Positions 12,187 to 24,524 of a DNA stretch of 64,000 nucleotides are shown here, piece after piece; position 1 is the stretch's first letter, and each line of letters starts with the position of its first letter. Made by a program: the position numbers and the translations under genes. Location of the stretch: positions 16,807,517-16,871,516 of the forward strand of contig NC_046650.1 of NCBI RefSeq assembly GCF_900324485.2. Direction: 5' to 3'. Below the pieces are notes generated by a model, which was not told where the DNA came from, ran no database searches, and was given only the letters and a program-made list of their open reading frames with translations. This stretch comes from Mastacembelus armatus (taxonomy: Eukaryota > Chordata > Actinopteri > Synbranchiformes > Mastacembelidae).

Positions 12187-13713
12187 CTCTGAGCTAACCG
12201 GTATGCTAACAGCTAGCTAAGCTAACTGGTATGCTATAAAATGAGTTGAGTCTGGAAATAGGAAGTAGTACAGACAAAAAACATTTGATTCTGCAAAATG
12301 GTTCCTTCATGGCATGCACTATGTATTTACTTTGTTGTGTTTTATTTTTTATTCGAAACAGTATTTTAATTTTTCTTCCATTAATGTAAATCTGAGACTG
12401 GAATTGAAATTTGTAGATGACAGTTTCATGATACTTCACACTGCTCTGAGATTCTGTTGCTGTGTCCTCTAATGAAATTATTTCAGAACAACCAATAAAC
12501 AGTTTTCACTGACCTTCCTGTTTGTCTTACAGCCACATCAGCTGAGACACGTCTACATGTTTCTGCAGCTCCTATGTTCATATTCAGCTAAATACCAACA
12601 GTTCTGAAGGAACCTGGTCTGTGCTTTAACAACACACTCAGGAAAAGCTTGTTCATCAACATGTCTGGCTGCATCAGGAAATGTTCACTATCAACATTTG
12701 TTTTCTGCCAAATTATCCAGTGTAGAAACACAGCTGGTCAGCTGCTACTCCAGATGTCACAGGCTCACCACTGACCACTGGGGGGAAGAGTCCTCTACTA
12801 AACCTCATGGTGATCCACCCTGGTTCAGTTTGGCCCCAAGTGAGAGACCCACAGAGCTGTACCCCACTAGCCTGCCTAAACACTGAGAACTCAGCAACAC
12901 TAACACAGACGCCTTCATTCAGCACATCAATACTGTCTGAAACTCTTAGGGATCCTGGATTCTCAGTCTTCATGTGTCCAGTTATTTCCTGATTTGCTTT
13001 CACTGTGTATTTTCCTTTCAGCCAATCAGAACTCAGATCTGTTATCAGGTATTAGGTGCTATGTGTCATGGTGGTCTTATATCGTATCGGGCCAGCAGGG
13101 GGCCAAGGGCTCGGCTCATCCTGATCCACTGATACAGGTGCTTCATATTTCAAGTGTTCAAAGGCGGCTACACCTTGGCACCACTGTCAGACTGGAAAAT
13201 AACTAGCAGCTCACTAATGTCTGACACCTGACAGTCCATCTTTCTTTGGCTTGACTTGAGACCTGATCAGTGACACCAGTGAGACCAAACAGTCCCATCA
13301 GTTACACTGACATCACTTTAGGTAAATGACTGGTTTATACATAGACAGTCTGACCTGTTTTCAGTTTGGATTGGATTAGTTAGTGCTGCCTAACACTGCA
13401 GGCCTGTTTGACTTAAGTCAACTTTCCTTCATTTTCATTTTTTCACCTCTGGGGAATATTTATTATTTTAATACTTATTTACTTATTGGTGCTTCACTGG
13501 GTGGCTCAAAGAGCGGCATCTGGGAAACTGTGAAATTGATTCAGGGCGTTGCTGAAGAACATTTATGCTCAGCAAACAGCTTCACAAAATAAATATCAGT
13601 GAATCGAACTCCCTGATCATCTGGTGTCTTGTCTTTGACAGGCTGTCAGTCTTTACAGGTCTGTTCCCTACAGAGATATCAGCCTCATCTTTAACATCTG
13701 CATCATCTTCACC

Positions 13714-15092
13714 ATGAAGACTCTGATTCTGGCTGCTCTTCTTTGTGCCCTGTTGGCTCTGACCTCAGCTCAGGGTGAGTATTACTACACTATATATTGT
13801 GTGTATATATGTTTATGGAATAGATATCCAGATGTTATAAATGTATATATTCTGTGGATCAGACCAAATGACTTCTGTCATTGAAACGAATGACAAACCT
13901 TCATACACTGACAGTTTGTTTATAAGAGCTGTAACATGGAGTTAGTGCTCTCTGCTGTCTGACTGACTCCATTACATTATATCAGAACTTTTTAGAAAAA
14001 AATAACATTTGTCCATACATCAAATATTTCAATGAGGTCAGGAGAAGGAATGTAGAAAAAAATTTACATTTTATAGTCAACGAAATCATTTTTTTATTTT
14101 ACAACCCATAAACACCATCCATCCATTATCTATACCCACTTATTCCTTTAACCAGGGTCAAGGGGATCTGCTGGAGCCTATCCCAGCTCTCTTTCCAGAA
14201 AAGTGGTTCAACTGTATCAGACACTCAACATTATTCATTTTCTTTCTTTGACTTCAGGCCAGTGTCCATTCAGACCAAAATGTCCCTCTGGTTGGATTGA
14301 GTTCTGTGATCGTTGCTACACCTATGCTCCCAAATATACATCTTGGGATGATGCTCAGGTAATCAGAGTGATGTGGATTCAGTCCACAATGATTCTACAC
14401 TGTTTATTTGGTCTGTGTTCACTTTAACACTGGCATCTATTCCTGCCTTGGTGTTTTCCTACTACTCAGCTTATTTTGCTTCTTTACTGACTCCACTGTC
14501 TGTTTATCTGCACTGTAGAAAAACTGCCAGTCTCTGGGTGGACACCTTGCATCTGTGCGCGATGCTGAGGAGTATGGGGTCATTCAGAAGTTGATATCTG
14601 ACAGCAAAGGTTTTGGACCAGCCTGGATTGGAGGCTCTGATGCAAAACAGGTAAACTCTTCACCAACACACCTGGTCTAATAGACGCGTTCTCTATTGAC
14701 TGAGGGTGTATTTATTCTTTAGAGCATTTTGTCTCAAACATCACTGATTTCTGTTCTGTTTCCCAGGAGGGTTCCTGGTTCTGGATTTACGGAGATAAAT
14801 TCAAATACACAAACTGGGCTCCTGGACAGCCTGACAACTTCGGAGGCGTCCAACACTGCCTGCAAATGAACCATGGAGGTAAGTCACCAACACGTCTACT
14901 GGTATAAAACCAGTTTTAACTCTCTGTTTGTCTATATAATAATGTCACCATGGCCTCATTAGACAGTCTCAGGGTCTTGGTTTGTAGCACTGACTGACTC
15001 ACCTGTTGATGGTACTTACAGATGCAAAGCTCTGGGATGATCTGAACTGTAACCATCCTCTCCCATCCATCTGTGCCAAGTACCTGTTCTGA
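13714..15092 (+). CDS. Secreted C-type lectin 2 (ladderlectin / type II AFP-like)
   Basis: Five coding exons: 13714-13774, 14258-14358, 14519-14650, 14767-14878 and 15022-15092. They total 477 nt, encoding 158 residues and a stop, which is normal for single-domain fish lectins. A 20-residue signal peptide is followed by a four-cysteine N-terminal segment and one C-type lectin domain. The canonical pairs KNC/SIC and QHC/LNC are present. The sugar loop has QPDN, but the usual Glu before the third-last Cys is Gln (VQHC) and WND is WDD, so calcium-dependent binding may be weakened. It differs from lectins 1 and 3 at GGSDAKQ and CNHPLPS. AATAAA is at 15438-15443. Predicted to be secreted into plasma or mucus. 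Confidence 0.92.
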
Positions 15093-15475
15093 TCCCAGGT
15101 CTGATCCAGAGGCATGAAATCCCTGTGAAAAGCACAAACACTGGTGGAGGTGTGTTTGTCTTTGCATACTCTCACATTTTGTGCCATCAGTCTCATAGAA
15201 CCTGAATTCTACTGTATCTCATTTGACATCTTCTATCATATCCAGTATATATCATCTGTTTCTTTTCTATGGCTGTAATGCTACTGAAGGAAGGAAGAGA
15301 CAAGTAACATAAACAGGAGCTGGACTGTCTCTGAGGTTTTGTGCCTTTAATAAGAGCAGACTGAATGTGTTATGGAAAGAATGCTTTGAGCTCCACTTTA
15401 TTCTGCAGTCTGACTCTTCTTTCTTGGCTCATGCCAAAATAAAAGTCTATCAGCATTGAAACCAGTTGGTCTGTG

Positions 15476-17190
15476 TTAATTATTTTCATGGGTCCTGTTT
15501 CCCCAAATATCAAAGAACCTCATCTAGGGGGGAACCTTCTGCAACATTATGTCCCACAGTATGAACTCTTATTATTACTCTTATAATTGGAAGACTATTA
15601 TTTTGGAAAAAACAAATACGAAACCAGGTTTTCATCACATCTGATGTTTATTTTGTTTGACCTCAGGCTATTTATTCCTGCCTGAGGTGGGAGGTGTGGC
15701 TTGTTTTACTGCACTGATCCCATCACTGACAGCTTCATCTTTAGGAATTCCTGTCCCAGCTTGTACAAGTGAAAAAATACACAGCACCCACATATGGGTC
15801 CCCTGATGCCTCTTTTGAATCTGATTTTAAAAAACATCCTCGACACCTGATGGTACCTTTTTTAATTAATAATATCACACTTTTGGGTTTGCACAGATAT
15901 GGTCATGAGTGTTGATTACAGATATGATCACAAAATTTTAAATTTGTGAAGAAGAGTCACGAAACAAATATTTAGATTCTTGGTTCTCCCTGCACATCTG
16001 TTGACTGCACAAAATGTTTATTGGTGTTTGAAACTTGTTATATTGTTTTATCTGAGCCCTGCACACGAGTGGTCGAACCATGGAGGTACTGAATAATAAA
16101 AAAATATGAGTTTTCACCAGCAGTAGGTAGAAGGTTGTCTCATAAAATGTGCTGGGTTCCAGTTGCAATCCTGATGAGGATGATGCTGATGTGATAATTG
16201 GATTCTAATCATATTCTCGCTGTAACTGCTGAAACTGTCATTTACTGTGTCACTTTCGTGTTTTCATCCCTGAACTGTGCCAACTGTATATGTATAACAC
16301 ATTTTTATACACAAGCGCAGCTGACGGTGCTTTTCATAATGCAAGAAACATAACAAGATAAAAGCATCCTTTAAAATATCTTAAAATAATAAATGAAAAA
16401 TAATCAAGAATAAACATAGTAAAAGACAAAATAGAAGATAAAATATTCTTTAAATCTATCAAACATGGATGCACTAGAATAAGTACAAGCTGATACAATA
16501 TCTGTTCACTTCTGGTGTGTGTCTTTTATTTTGAAGATATTTCCTGTTCCTAGTGTTTTCCTTTCCTGTGTTAACTTTATCTTGTTAATATTTGATTGTT
16601 TTCAGCTTTGTCTAGTTTGGTGTCCTAGGTTTTTGTACTTTGTGCTGTCTTCTGGTGAATATGTATGGAGTAGGGGTGCCCAATCCTGGTCCTCGAGGAC
16701 CACTGTCCTGCTTGTCCTGAACACCTGATCCAGTTAATCGGCAGTGGTAGGGCACGGATAGTTGGAAAACAAGCAGGACCAGGATTGGGCACCCCTGGTA
16801 TGGAGCTTCCTCACTGTGTTTTGTGTGTACTTGTGGACTATGACTGTGTGATCCCCGTTTGTGTTTTTGTTATTACACAGTTTTGGTGTCTGCTGTCTTG
16901 TCTGCATTTAGGTCCTCGCTTCATCTTAGTTCGAAAAAAAAAAAAAAGATAAACAAAGGATTTATATCTTTGGTAATTTATAGAGAGCTGTGAAGTGGAA
17001 AAAACAATTTCTAACTTTTTGACGAATCTGACATTTTACAGATACATGCAGATGTTTAAGTGAACCATCTAAATCTTAAGCATCAAGGTGAGATGATAGA
17101 GAAATAGGAACAGCTGGCTGTGATGGCAATACTGGTTAAATAATGTTGTTCTGTTGTTCTGCTGCTTCGTCTCCTTGGTCCCAGCAGGAA
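15476..17190. other. Intergenic, AT-rich, no gene seen (repeated at 31290-33015)
   Basis: This stretch follows lectin 2, and its copy follows lectin 4. No exon with family similarity or long open frame was found on either strand. It holds the hAT MITE at 16671-16797 and a poly(A) run near 16935. It lies downstream of the minus-strand FcR-like tail exon and may include that gene's 3' UTR. Confidence 0.5.
16671..16797. mobile_element. hAT-type MITE, 127 bp (unit A)
   Basis: The ends are inverted repeats: aggggtgcccaatcctggtc on the left matches the reverse complement of the right end (gaccaggattgggcacccct). An exact 8-bp target duplication, gtatggag, flanks it at 16663-16670 and 16798-16805, which fits the hAT superfamily. 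It is non-coding and can form a long hairpin. Confidence 0.88.
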
Positions 17191-17197
17191 GCAGGAT

Positions 17198-17905
17198 TCA
17201 GCAGTTCACTGGGAGCAGCACAGACTCTCTCCTTTCAGCTTGAGCCTGAACTGCAGAACGAGCAGAGACCAGGTCAGTGTCCTGTCGTCAGTTCATTTCT
17301 TTTTAACTAAGATTTAAACATATAATAGTAACGTATAAACAGCCTCTCCCTGCCACGTATGTCAGAGTTTGCGGCCTTTACAGGTTATTGTTCTCAGTGC
17401 TGCACGTGTGATTCTCATTAGAGCTGCATTTGAAACAGACAAGGAGACTTAGTGACTAATATTGGAATTAAACTATGAATACGGCTACTTGTTTGGAGAG
17501 AGATTATAATAACATTCTTTCTCATAACTTTTTGATTATTTCATCTTTCACTTCAAGTCCTGCACAGTTAAACAGCTTGAGAAAATGCTGAAAAACCCAT
17601 TTTTGATTTTAGGTGCCAAGAATTCAGACAAACAGTAAATGATTTTACAGGCTACTGATCTTGTAGTGCCCCACATCACTGGTCTCGGGTGAAGCGGTCC
17701 AACACGTAGAATCATCAATACAAGGATCAATAGACGATATTATTGCAGGGACTTTTAGCAGTGGTCCTACCTTTAGCCTTCACGCAGTACAGGAATAGAC
17801 ACACGATGAAGATGATGATATAGAGGCTGACGAGGAGGACGATACAAATGTGCTTGGTCACCACCATGGATGGAGGATGAGTAGAGGGAGAACCCTGAGG
17901 TTTGA
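17198..17905 (-). pseudogene. Fc-receptor-like gene, 3' end only (transmembrane and tail exons)
   Basis: Two minus-strand exons are recognisable: 17771-17905 (135 nt, phase 1 to 1) encodes a short stalk and a hydrophobic membrane span ([19 protein letters not shown], then a YCVKAK stop-transfer), and 17198-17250 encodes a tail of about 17 residues ending LLPVNC and a stop. They are copies of the last two exons of FcR-like gene 1 (33020-33072 and 33593-33727). No Ig-domain exons lie upstream: the duplication join at 19121/19122 cut the gene in its intron. As it stands it is an orphan 3' end. Confidence 0.8.
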
Positions 17906-18570
17906 CTGTGATGAAGACACAACAAATTCAATATGTTTGGATACATGAATGTTCACAGTGAGTCAAAGATCTTTATACTACACACCTAGACAGAGAAGGG
18001 GGTTATGGGTAACTGGATGTGCATTGCTCCCAAAGCTCAGCAATGCATCATGTATATCAGGCAAACTGATTGGTTGTTTCATCTTCTGTCAGAAACTGTG
18101 CTGGGCTCAGATGCAGTTTACATATCTCTGGGTCCTTACAGAGGACAGCACTGGGGTTAGTCTTGTGATCCAGCATCCGGTTCTCCTTTATAGATCAATG
18201 GATCTTCTACATAAGGAGTTCTGGATGTTGCCTCAGAGGAAATGCTAACTTACTGAAACCACTGGACACTGGACAATTCCCTTACTTTATCTTCTGAATT
18301 GTTGTTACTGCCATGGGATCTAAGCAACTTGTTAAAGGTCTAATGTTAAAAAAGAACTTCACCTGCTTCTGATCCCAAACCCAGGTCCCAAGAAGCCTCA
18401 TCCTAGCTCTTAGAACTCTTGGAAGAATTTCTCATTTTCACTGAGCTCTAAGACTGAGTTCTAGGAACTACCCCACTGCGGAATGGACTCAAGAACTACA
18501 AACCTTAAGGGCCTTTGTTCTGTTCGCATTCACACTACCAGTAGGAAAATTTAAATAACATAAGTTGGCT

Positions 18571-19121
18571 GCGGCCTGGGCGGTGGCGGAGGCAAACACT
18601 CGGGTATAGGAGGAGTTCGGTGAGGCCATGGAGAAGGACTTTCGGTTGGCCTCGAGGAAATTCTGGCAAACTATCCGGTGCCTCAGGAGGGGGAAACAGT
18701 GCTATGCCAACACTGTTTACAGTGGAGGCGGGGAGCTGCTGACCTCAACTGGGGATATTGTTGGACGGTGGAAGGAATACTTTGAGGATCTCCTCAACCC
18801 CACCAACGAGTATTCCATAGAGGAAGCAGAGGCTGGGAGGTCAAGGGCTGATCCATCCATTACTCAAGCTGTCACTAAGATAGTTCAGCAAGGCACCGGG
18901 GGTGGATGAGATCCGCCCTGAGTTTAAGTATCTTGGGGTCTTGTTCACGAGTGAGGGAAGGATGGAGTGTGCGACTGATAGACGGATCGGTGCATTGGCA
19001 GCAGAAATGCGGTTGATGTATTGATCCGTTGCGGTGAAGAGGGAGGTGTTCTGGGCATGTCGCACCAGGAAAAGGCCCTGGGGAAGACCCGGGACACGCT
19101 GGAAGGACTGTGCCACTCGCC
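18571..19121 (+). mobile_element. Internally deleted LINE fragment (unit A), cut at the duplication join
   Basis: The open stretch 18628-18909 encodes a LINE segment lying before the RT core ([44 protein letters not shown]). It then runs directly into [11 protein letters not shown], which is normally several hundred residues downstream, so the catalytic RT core is deleted. The fragment stops at 19121 where unit B begins. The LINE clade is not resolved by eye. Confidence 0.8.
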
Positions 19122-19244
19122 AATTACAAATCGCACCAGGCATAGCAAATAAATAAATAAATAAATAAATAAATGAAGCTTTCCAACATTATTTTTGAAG
19201 GACTTACTGGAAATACCTGCCCCACAATATGAACTATAATTATA

Positions 19245-21257
19245 AAGGCAAAGGCAAATTTATTTGTATAGCACCTTTCATACACTACGCAATTCAAAGT
19301 GCTTTACAAGGCATACAATTACATTAAAAGCATTGAAAAGAGCATTTAAAAATAAAGACATTTAACATAAAATAAATTTAAATCAAGTAAAGTAAATTAA
19401 TATAAAACATAAAAGCACATTAAGAAAACAAAGATAACAATTATTCGAAGGCAGCAGTAAACAACAGAGTTTTCAGTCCAGATTTGAATGAGCTGACAGT
19501 TTGAGCAGACCTCAGGTGTTCAGGAAGTTTGTTCCACAATTGAGGAGCATAGTAACTAAATGCTGCTTCACTTTGTTTGGTTCTGGTTCTGGGAACACAC
19601 AATAGACCTGTCCCAGATGACCTGAGGGGTCTGGAAACCTCATAGGGAACCAATATATCTTGGATATATTTTGGTCCACAACCATTTAGTGCTTTATAAA
19701 CTAGCAATAAAATTTTAAAATCTATCCTTTGACTAACGGGAAGCCAGTGTAGTGATCTGAGAACTGGTGTGATATGGTCCAGTTTCTTGGTGTTTGTAAG
19801 GACTCTGGCAGCAGCATTCTGGATTAGCTGCAGCTGCCTGATTGACTTTTTGCTAAGACCTGTGAACAAGCCATTACAATAATCTGACCTACTGAAGATA
19901 AATGCGTGAACAAGTTTTTCTGCATCTTGTGTAGACAGAAAACCTTTTATTCTAGCAATGTTTTTCAGGTGGTAATAGGAAGATTTAGTGATGGATTTTA
20001 TGTGGTTGTTAAAATTCAGGTCTGAGTCAATGATTACACCAAGGTTTCTGGCTTGATTTGTAGCTTTCAATGACATGGAGTCAAGGTGAGCAATGACCTT
20101 TGACCTTTCATTTTTGGGGCCAAAAACAATCACTTCTGTCTTGTCTGTGTTGAGCTGGAGAAAATTCTGGCACATCCATTCTTTGACTTGATTAATACAC
20201 TCACATAATGAAATTAGAGGACTATAATCATGAGGTGATACTGATATATAAAGTTGGGTGTCATCTGCATAGGTATGGTAGTCAATGTTGTAGTATTCCA
20301 TAATCTGAGCAAGGGGCAGCATGTAGATATTGAATAAGAGAGGACCAAGAATAGACCCTTGAGGAACCCCACATTTCATTTTTGTTCGCTCAGACTCATA
20401 GTTACCAAGTGAGACAAAATAGTCTCTATCTTGTAAGTAAGATTTTAGCTAATTTAACACTGAGCCAGTAACTCCCACCCAAGCTTCTAGTCTATGAAGC
20501 AGCACATCATGATCAACTGTGTCAAATGCAGCACTGAGATCCAGTAGTACTAAAACAGAGGTTTTGGATTCATCATTATTTAAATGTAAATCATTTAAAA
20601 TTTTAATAAGTGCAGTCTCAGTGCTGTGGTGTGCGCGGAATCCAGACTGAAGTGCATTAAAAAGATTGTTTTGCACCATAAATCTGTGAATTTGTTGAGA
20701 AACTACTTTTTCAATTATTTTTCCCAGAAATGGAAGATTTGATATTGGCCTGTAGTTACTTACTGCTGAAGCATCTAGATTAGGCTTTTTAAGAAGAGGT
20801 TTTATAACAGCAGTTTTTAAGGCCTGGGGAAACTGCCCTGACTGAAGAGAACTATTGACAATCTGCAATACATCTGGAGCTAAGCTGTTAAAAACATTTT
20901 TAAAAAAATTTGTTGGTAAAATATCAAGGCAGCATGATGTAGATTTTAATTGTAGAAGCGTTTCTGCCAGAGCTCTGTGATCAAGGAGATCAAAATGTTC
21001 TAGATTCACTGGAGAACAAGGAGGCACAGGTGATATTGTCGTGTTCCTAGGACTGCAGCTAGATATAGTTTGTCTTATCTTTGATATTTTGTCTGTGAAA
21101 AAGGCTGCAAAATCATTGCATGACTTTTTGGACAGTAGTTCAGAAGGAAGAGAGGCTGCTGGGTTTGTGAGTCTGTCTACAACAGAAAACAATGTGCGGG
21201 CATTATTGCTGTTTCTATTGATAACCTCTGAGAAAAATGATTGCCTTGCATTTTTTT
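19245..21257 (-). mobile_element. L2-clade LINE, 5'-truncated (copy B)
   Basis: This is the unit-B copy of the same insertion: identical length (2013 bp), same 5' truncation and same aattata target duplication. It therefore arose by segmental duplication rather than by a new transposition. The RT frame is split by one nonsense change: near 20450 the Trp codon of the LNWLKSY stretch has become TAG, giving two open parts, 19441-20379 and 20449-21192. The YADD box and CGVPQGS motif are retained in the downstream part. About ten other amino-acid differences from copy A are visible. Confidence 0.9.
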
Positions 21258-22208
21258 AATTATAGACATTACAAGACTTATATTTTTATTAACTGTAGTG
21301 TTGCACATAAAATTCATCCATCCATCTATACCTGTTTATTCCTAAATAGTGTCACAGGGATCTGCTGGAGCCTTTCCCTGATCTCTTAGTGCTGCCCCCA
21401 TCTGGACGTCCTAGGTCAACTTTTTCAGAATAGTTGTGGTTCTGGGTGGCAGGACTCAAATGATGTGCAGTATTTCAGGGGGTATCAGGCTCACAAATGA
21501 GCATGAACTGAATATATTATGGACAGAAATATGAAAAACATGTGACTGTTATTTAAGATACAAGAGGAGACAACTAAAGTGTCCAAACCTCATTCTGTCT
21601 CAGAACTACAGCTCATTACTGTGACACAAGCATTTTACTTACTGTCATACATTCCTCTGTGCATCCACCTGGGGGCGCTGTTCTCTACTATTCCTGAGGA
21701 GATCTGCTGTTTAATGTGATGACTGATCAGACACACAGACACTTCGTACTGTTTATACAAGGAGCAGTGTGACAACAGAAACAATTTCACTTCAGTTCAA
21801 CTCAATTTGTATAGCACCAATAAAAGCATCTCAAGGCACTTTACATAGAAACCCTACAAATCCTTGTGAGCAGCACTTGGCGACAGTGGAGGGGAAAAAC
21901 TCCCCTTAAAAGTAGAAACCTGCAGCAGAACCTGGCTCACTTTGGGTCATCTGCCTCGTTCTTACATTCAAATTATTCAAATTCACTATAAGATGAAAAC
22001 ATGCCTTAAGCCTGAGCTCATGTACAGGAGAGTGCCATCAGTTGTGTTTGTCTTTTGTTACTGAACTAAAATGTAGAATTTGGTGAAGGAGCAAAATAGT
22101 GAGACACCGAAATTAATGTTTGAAAGAGACTGACTTTTGTTTTTTCCATGTTATTACTCCTGTTGACTCGTGTGATATAAGTAAAACAGGCAAACAGTCC
22201 ATCTTTGT

Positions 22209-22996
22209 AATCTGAGGCTGTATTGAATGTGTAAGCACATCATATGCAGCTGCATAATAACACACCGCTATCTTCCTCCGGAGAGGGGGTGTGATCAGGT
22301 GGAGAGAGACCCCGTGATCACATATGATAGTGATACTTCACTAGAACAACAGAAGTTGTATTAAGCAATGACTGAAAAGTATTGTTAACACACTATTGTG
22401 GGCTGTGAACAGATGAATAAAGCTTATTGCACAATAACAAAATCTGTATTGTTGTATTAAATAAACAATGAAACAAAATGTGCCTTTCAGCTTCATATCA
22501 AACATGTCAGTCCATGTATTTGGGGTTAGGGTTAATAGTGCGTCCAGATTGGGTCACATAAGGACTGGCTCTCAATTGTGTGCGTGTGTGAGAAGTTCCT
22601 TGGCCTGTGGTTGTTTGAATGAGTACTTCAGGTATCTTTGGAACTGGATCATTCACTTTTGTTGGAGCACAGATTACCTGATAGCCATCATCATCATCAT
22701 CATCATCCTGACCTGGCCTTGGCACTTCCACAGAGAGGAGATGTCTACGGTTTCTCCTACACTCCTTTCCTCCCGACAGGACAATGTAAGATCTTGGTTC
22801 ACTGCAGACTTCTTGCACAATTCCTTTGCTGTCATAACCACGAGGGGTTTGCATCCTCACTACTTGACCTTTGAGAATGTGCTCAGTTTGCTAAATCTGA
22901 GGCTTTATTGAACGTGTAAGCACATCATACGACAGGTAGAGAGAGACCCCGTGATCACGTACGATAGTGATATCACACGTATTGCTGTACTACAAC
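22209..22996 (-). mobile_element. Ty3/Gypsy-like LTR retrotransposon fossil (B1)
   Basis: This is the subunit-B1 copy, with the same layout and the same position relative to the lectin gene as in A1 and A2. Confidence 0.55.
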
Positions 22997-24524
22997 TCTG
23001 AGCTAACCGGTATGCTAACAGCTAGCTAAGCTAACTGGTATGCTATAAAATGAGTTGAGTCTGGAAATAGAAAGTAGTACAAGACAAAAAACATTTGATT
23101 CTGCAAAATGGTTCCTTCATGGCATGCACTATGTATTTACTTTGTTGTGTTTTATTTTTTATTCGAAACAGTATTTTAGTTTTTCTTCCGTTAATGTAAA
23201 TCTGAGACTGGAATTGAAATTTGTAGATGACAGTTTCATGATACTTCACACTGCTCTGAGATTCTGTTGCTGTGTCCTCTAATGAAATTATTTCAGAACA
23301 ACCAATAAACTGTTTTCACTGACCTTCTTGTTTGTCTTAGAGCCACATCAGCTGAGACACGTCTACATGTTTCTGCAGCTCCTATGTTCATATTCAGCTA
23401 AATACCAACAGTTCTGAAGGAACCTGGTCTGTGCTTTAACAACACACTCAGGAAAAGCTTGTTCATCAACATGTCTGGCTGCATCAGGAAAATGTTCACT
23501 ATCAACATTTGTTTTCTGCCAAATTATCCAGTGTAGAAACACAGCTGGTCAGCTGCTACTCCAGATGTCACAGGCTCACCACTGACCACTGGGGGGAAGA
23601 GTCCTCTACTAAACCTCATGGTGATCCACCCTGGTTCAGTTTGGCCCCAAGTGAGAGACCCACAGAGCTGTACCCCACTAGCCTGCCTAAACACTGAGAA
23701 CTCAGCCACACTAACACAGACGCCTTCATTCAGCACATCAATACTGTCTGAAACTCTTAGGGATCCTGGATTCTCAGTCTTCATGTGTCCAGTTATTTCC
23801 TGATTTGCTTCCACTGTGTATTTTCCTTTTAGCCAATCAGAACTCAGATCTGTTATCAGGTGTTTGTTGCTATGTGTCATGGTGGTCTTATATCGTATCG
23901 GGCCAGCAGGGGGCCAAGGGCTCAGCTCATCCTGATCCACTGATACAGGTGCTTCATATTTCAAGTGTTCAAAGGCAGCTACACCTTGGCACCACTGTCA
24001 GACTGGAAAATAACTAGCAGCTCACTAATGTCTGACACCTGACAGTCCATCTTTCTTTGGCTTGACTTGAAACCTGATCAGTGACACCAGTGAGACCAAA
24101 CAGCCCCATCAGTTACACTGACATCACTTTAGGTAAATGACTGGTTTATACATAGACAGTCTGACCTGTTTTCAGTTTGGATTGGATTAGTTAGTGCTGA
24201 CTAACACTGCAGGCCTGTTTGACTTAAGTCAACTTTCCTTAATTTTCATTTTTTCTCCTCTGGGGAATATTTATTATTTTAATACTTATTTACTTATTGG
24301 TGCTTCACTGGGTGGCTCAAAGAGCGGCATCTGGGAAACTGTGAAATTGATTCAGGGCGTTGCTGAAGAACATTTATGCTCAGCAAACAGCCTCACAAAG
24401 TAAATATCAGTGAATCGAACTCCCTGATCATCTGGTGTCTTGTCTTTGACAGGCTGTCAGTCTTTACAGGTCTGTTCCCTACAGAGATATCAGCCTCATC
24501 TTTAACATCTGCATCATCTTCACC

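Larger units (their letters stand above)
10327..15475 (+). repeat. Lectin amplicon subunit A2
   Basis: This is the second subunit of unit A, about 5.15 kb, carrying lectin 2. It preserves the empty L2 target site: the sequence near 10446-10466 reads straight through aattata into the flank that is interrupted by the LINE in A1 and B1. Its left edge has an (AAAT)n run at about 10350-10387. Up to 13.6 kb it holds only the shared SINE fragment and LTR fossil. Confidence 0.85.
120..19121. repeat. Large segmental duplication unit A (about 16 kb, 19.0 kb as assembled)
   Basis: This is the first of two direct copies of a large unit. It contains lectin 1, lectin 2, an L2 LINE, an LTR-element fossil in each lectin subunit, an hAT MITE and the last two exons of an Fc-receptor-like gene. 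Its left edge is the abrupt change from LINE sequence (ending gccattcgcc) to lectin-flank sequence (aattacaaatcg); the same change recurs at 19121/19122. As assembled it is 19.0 kb, but removing the suspect internal 3.03-kb repeat (4633-7662) leaves about 15.97 kb, close to the 15.82 kb of unit B. The join at 119/120 implies another unit to the left. Confidence 0.9.
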
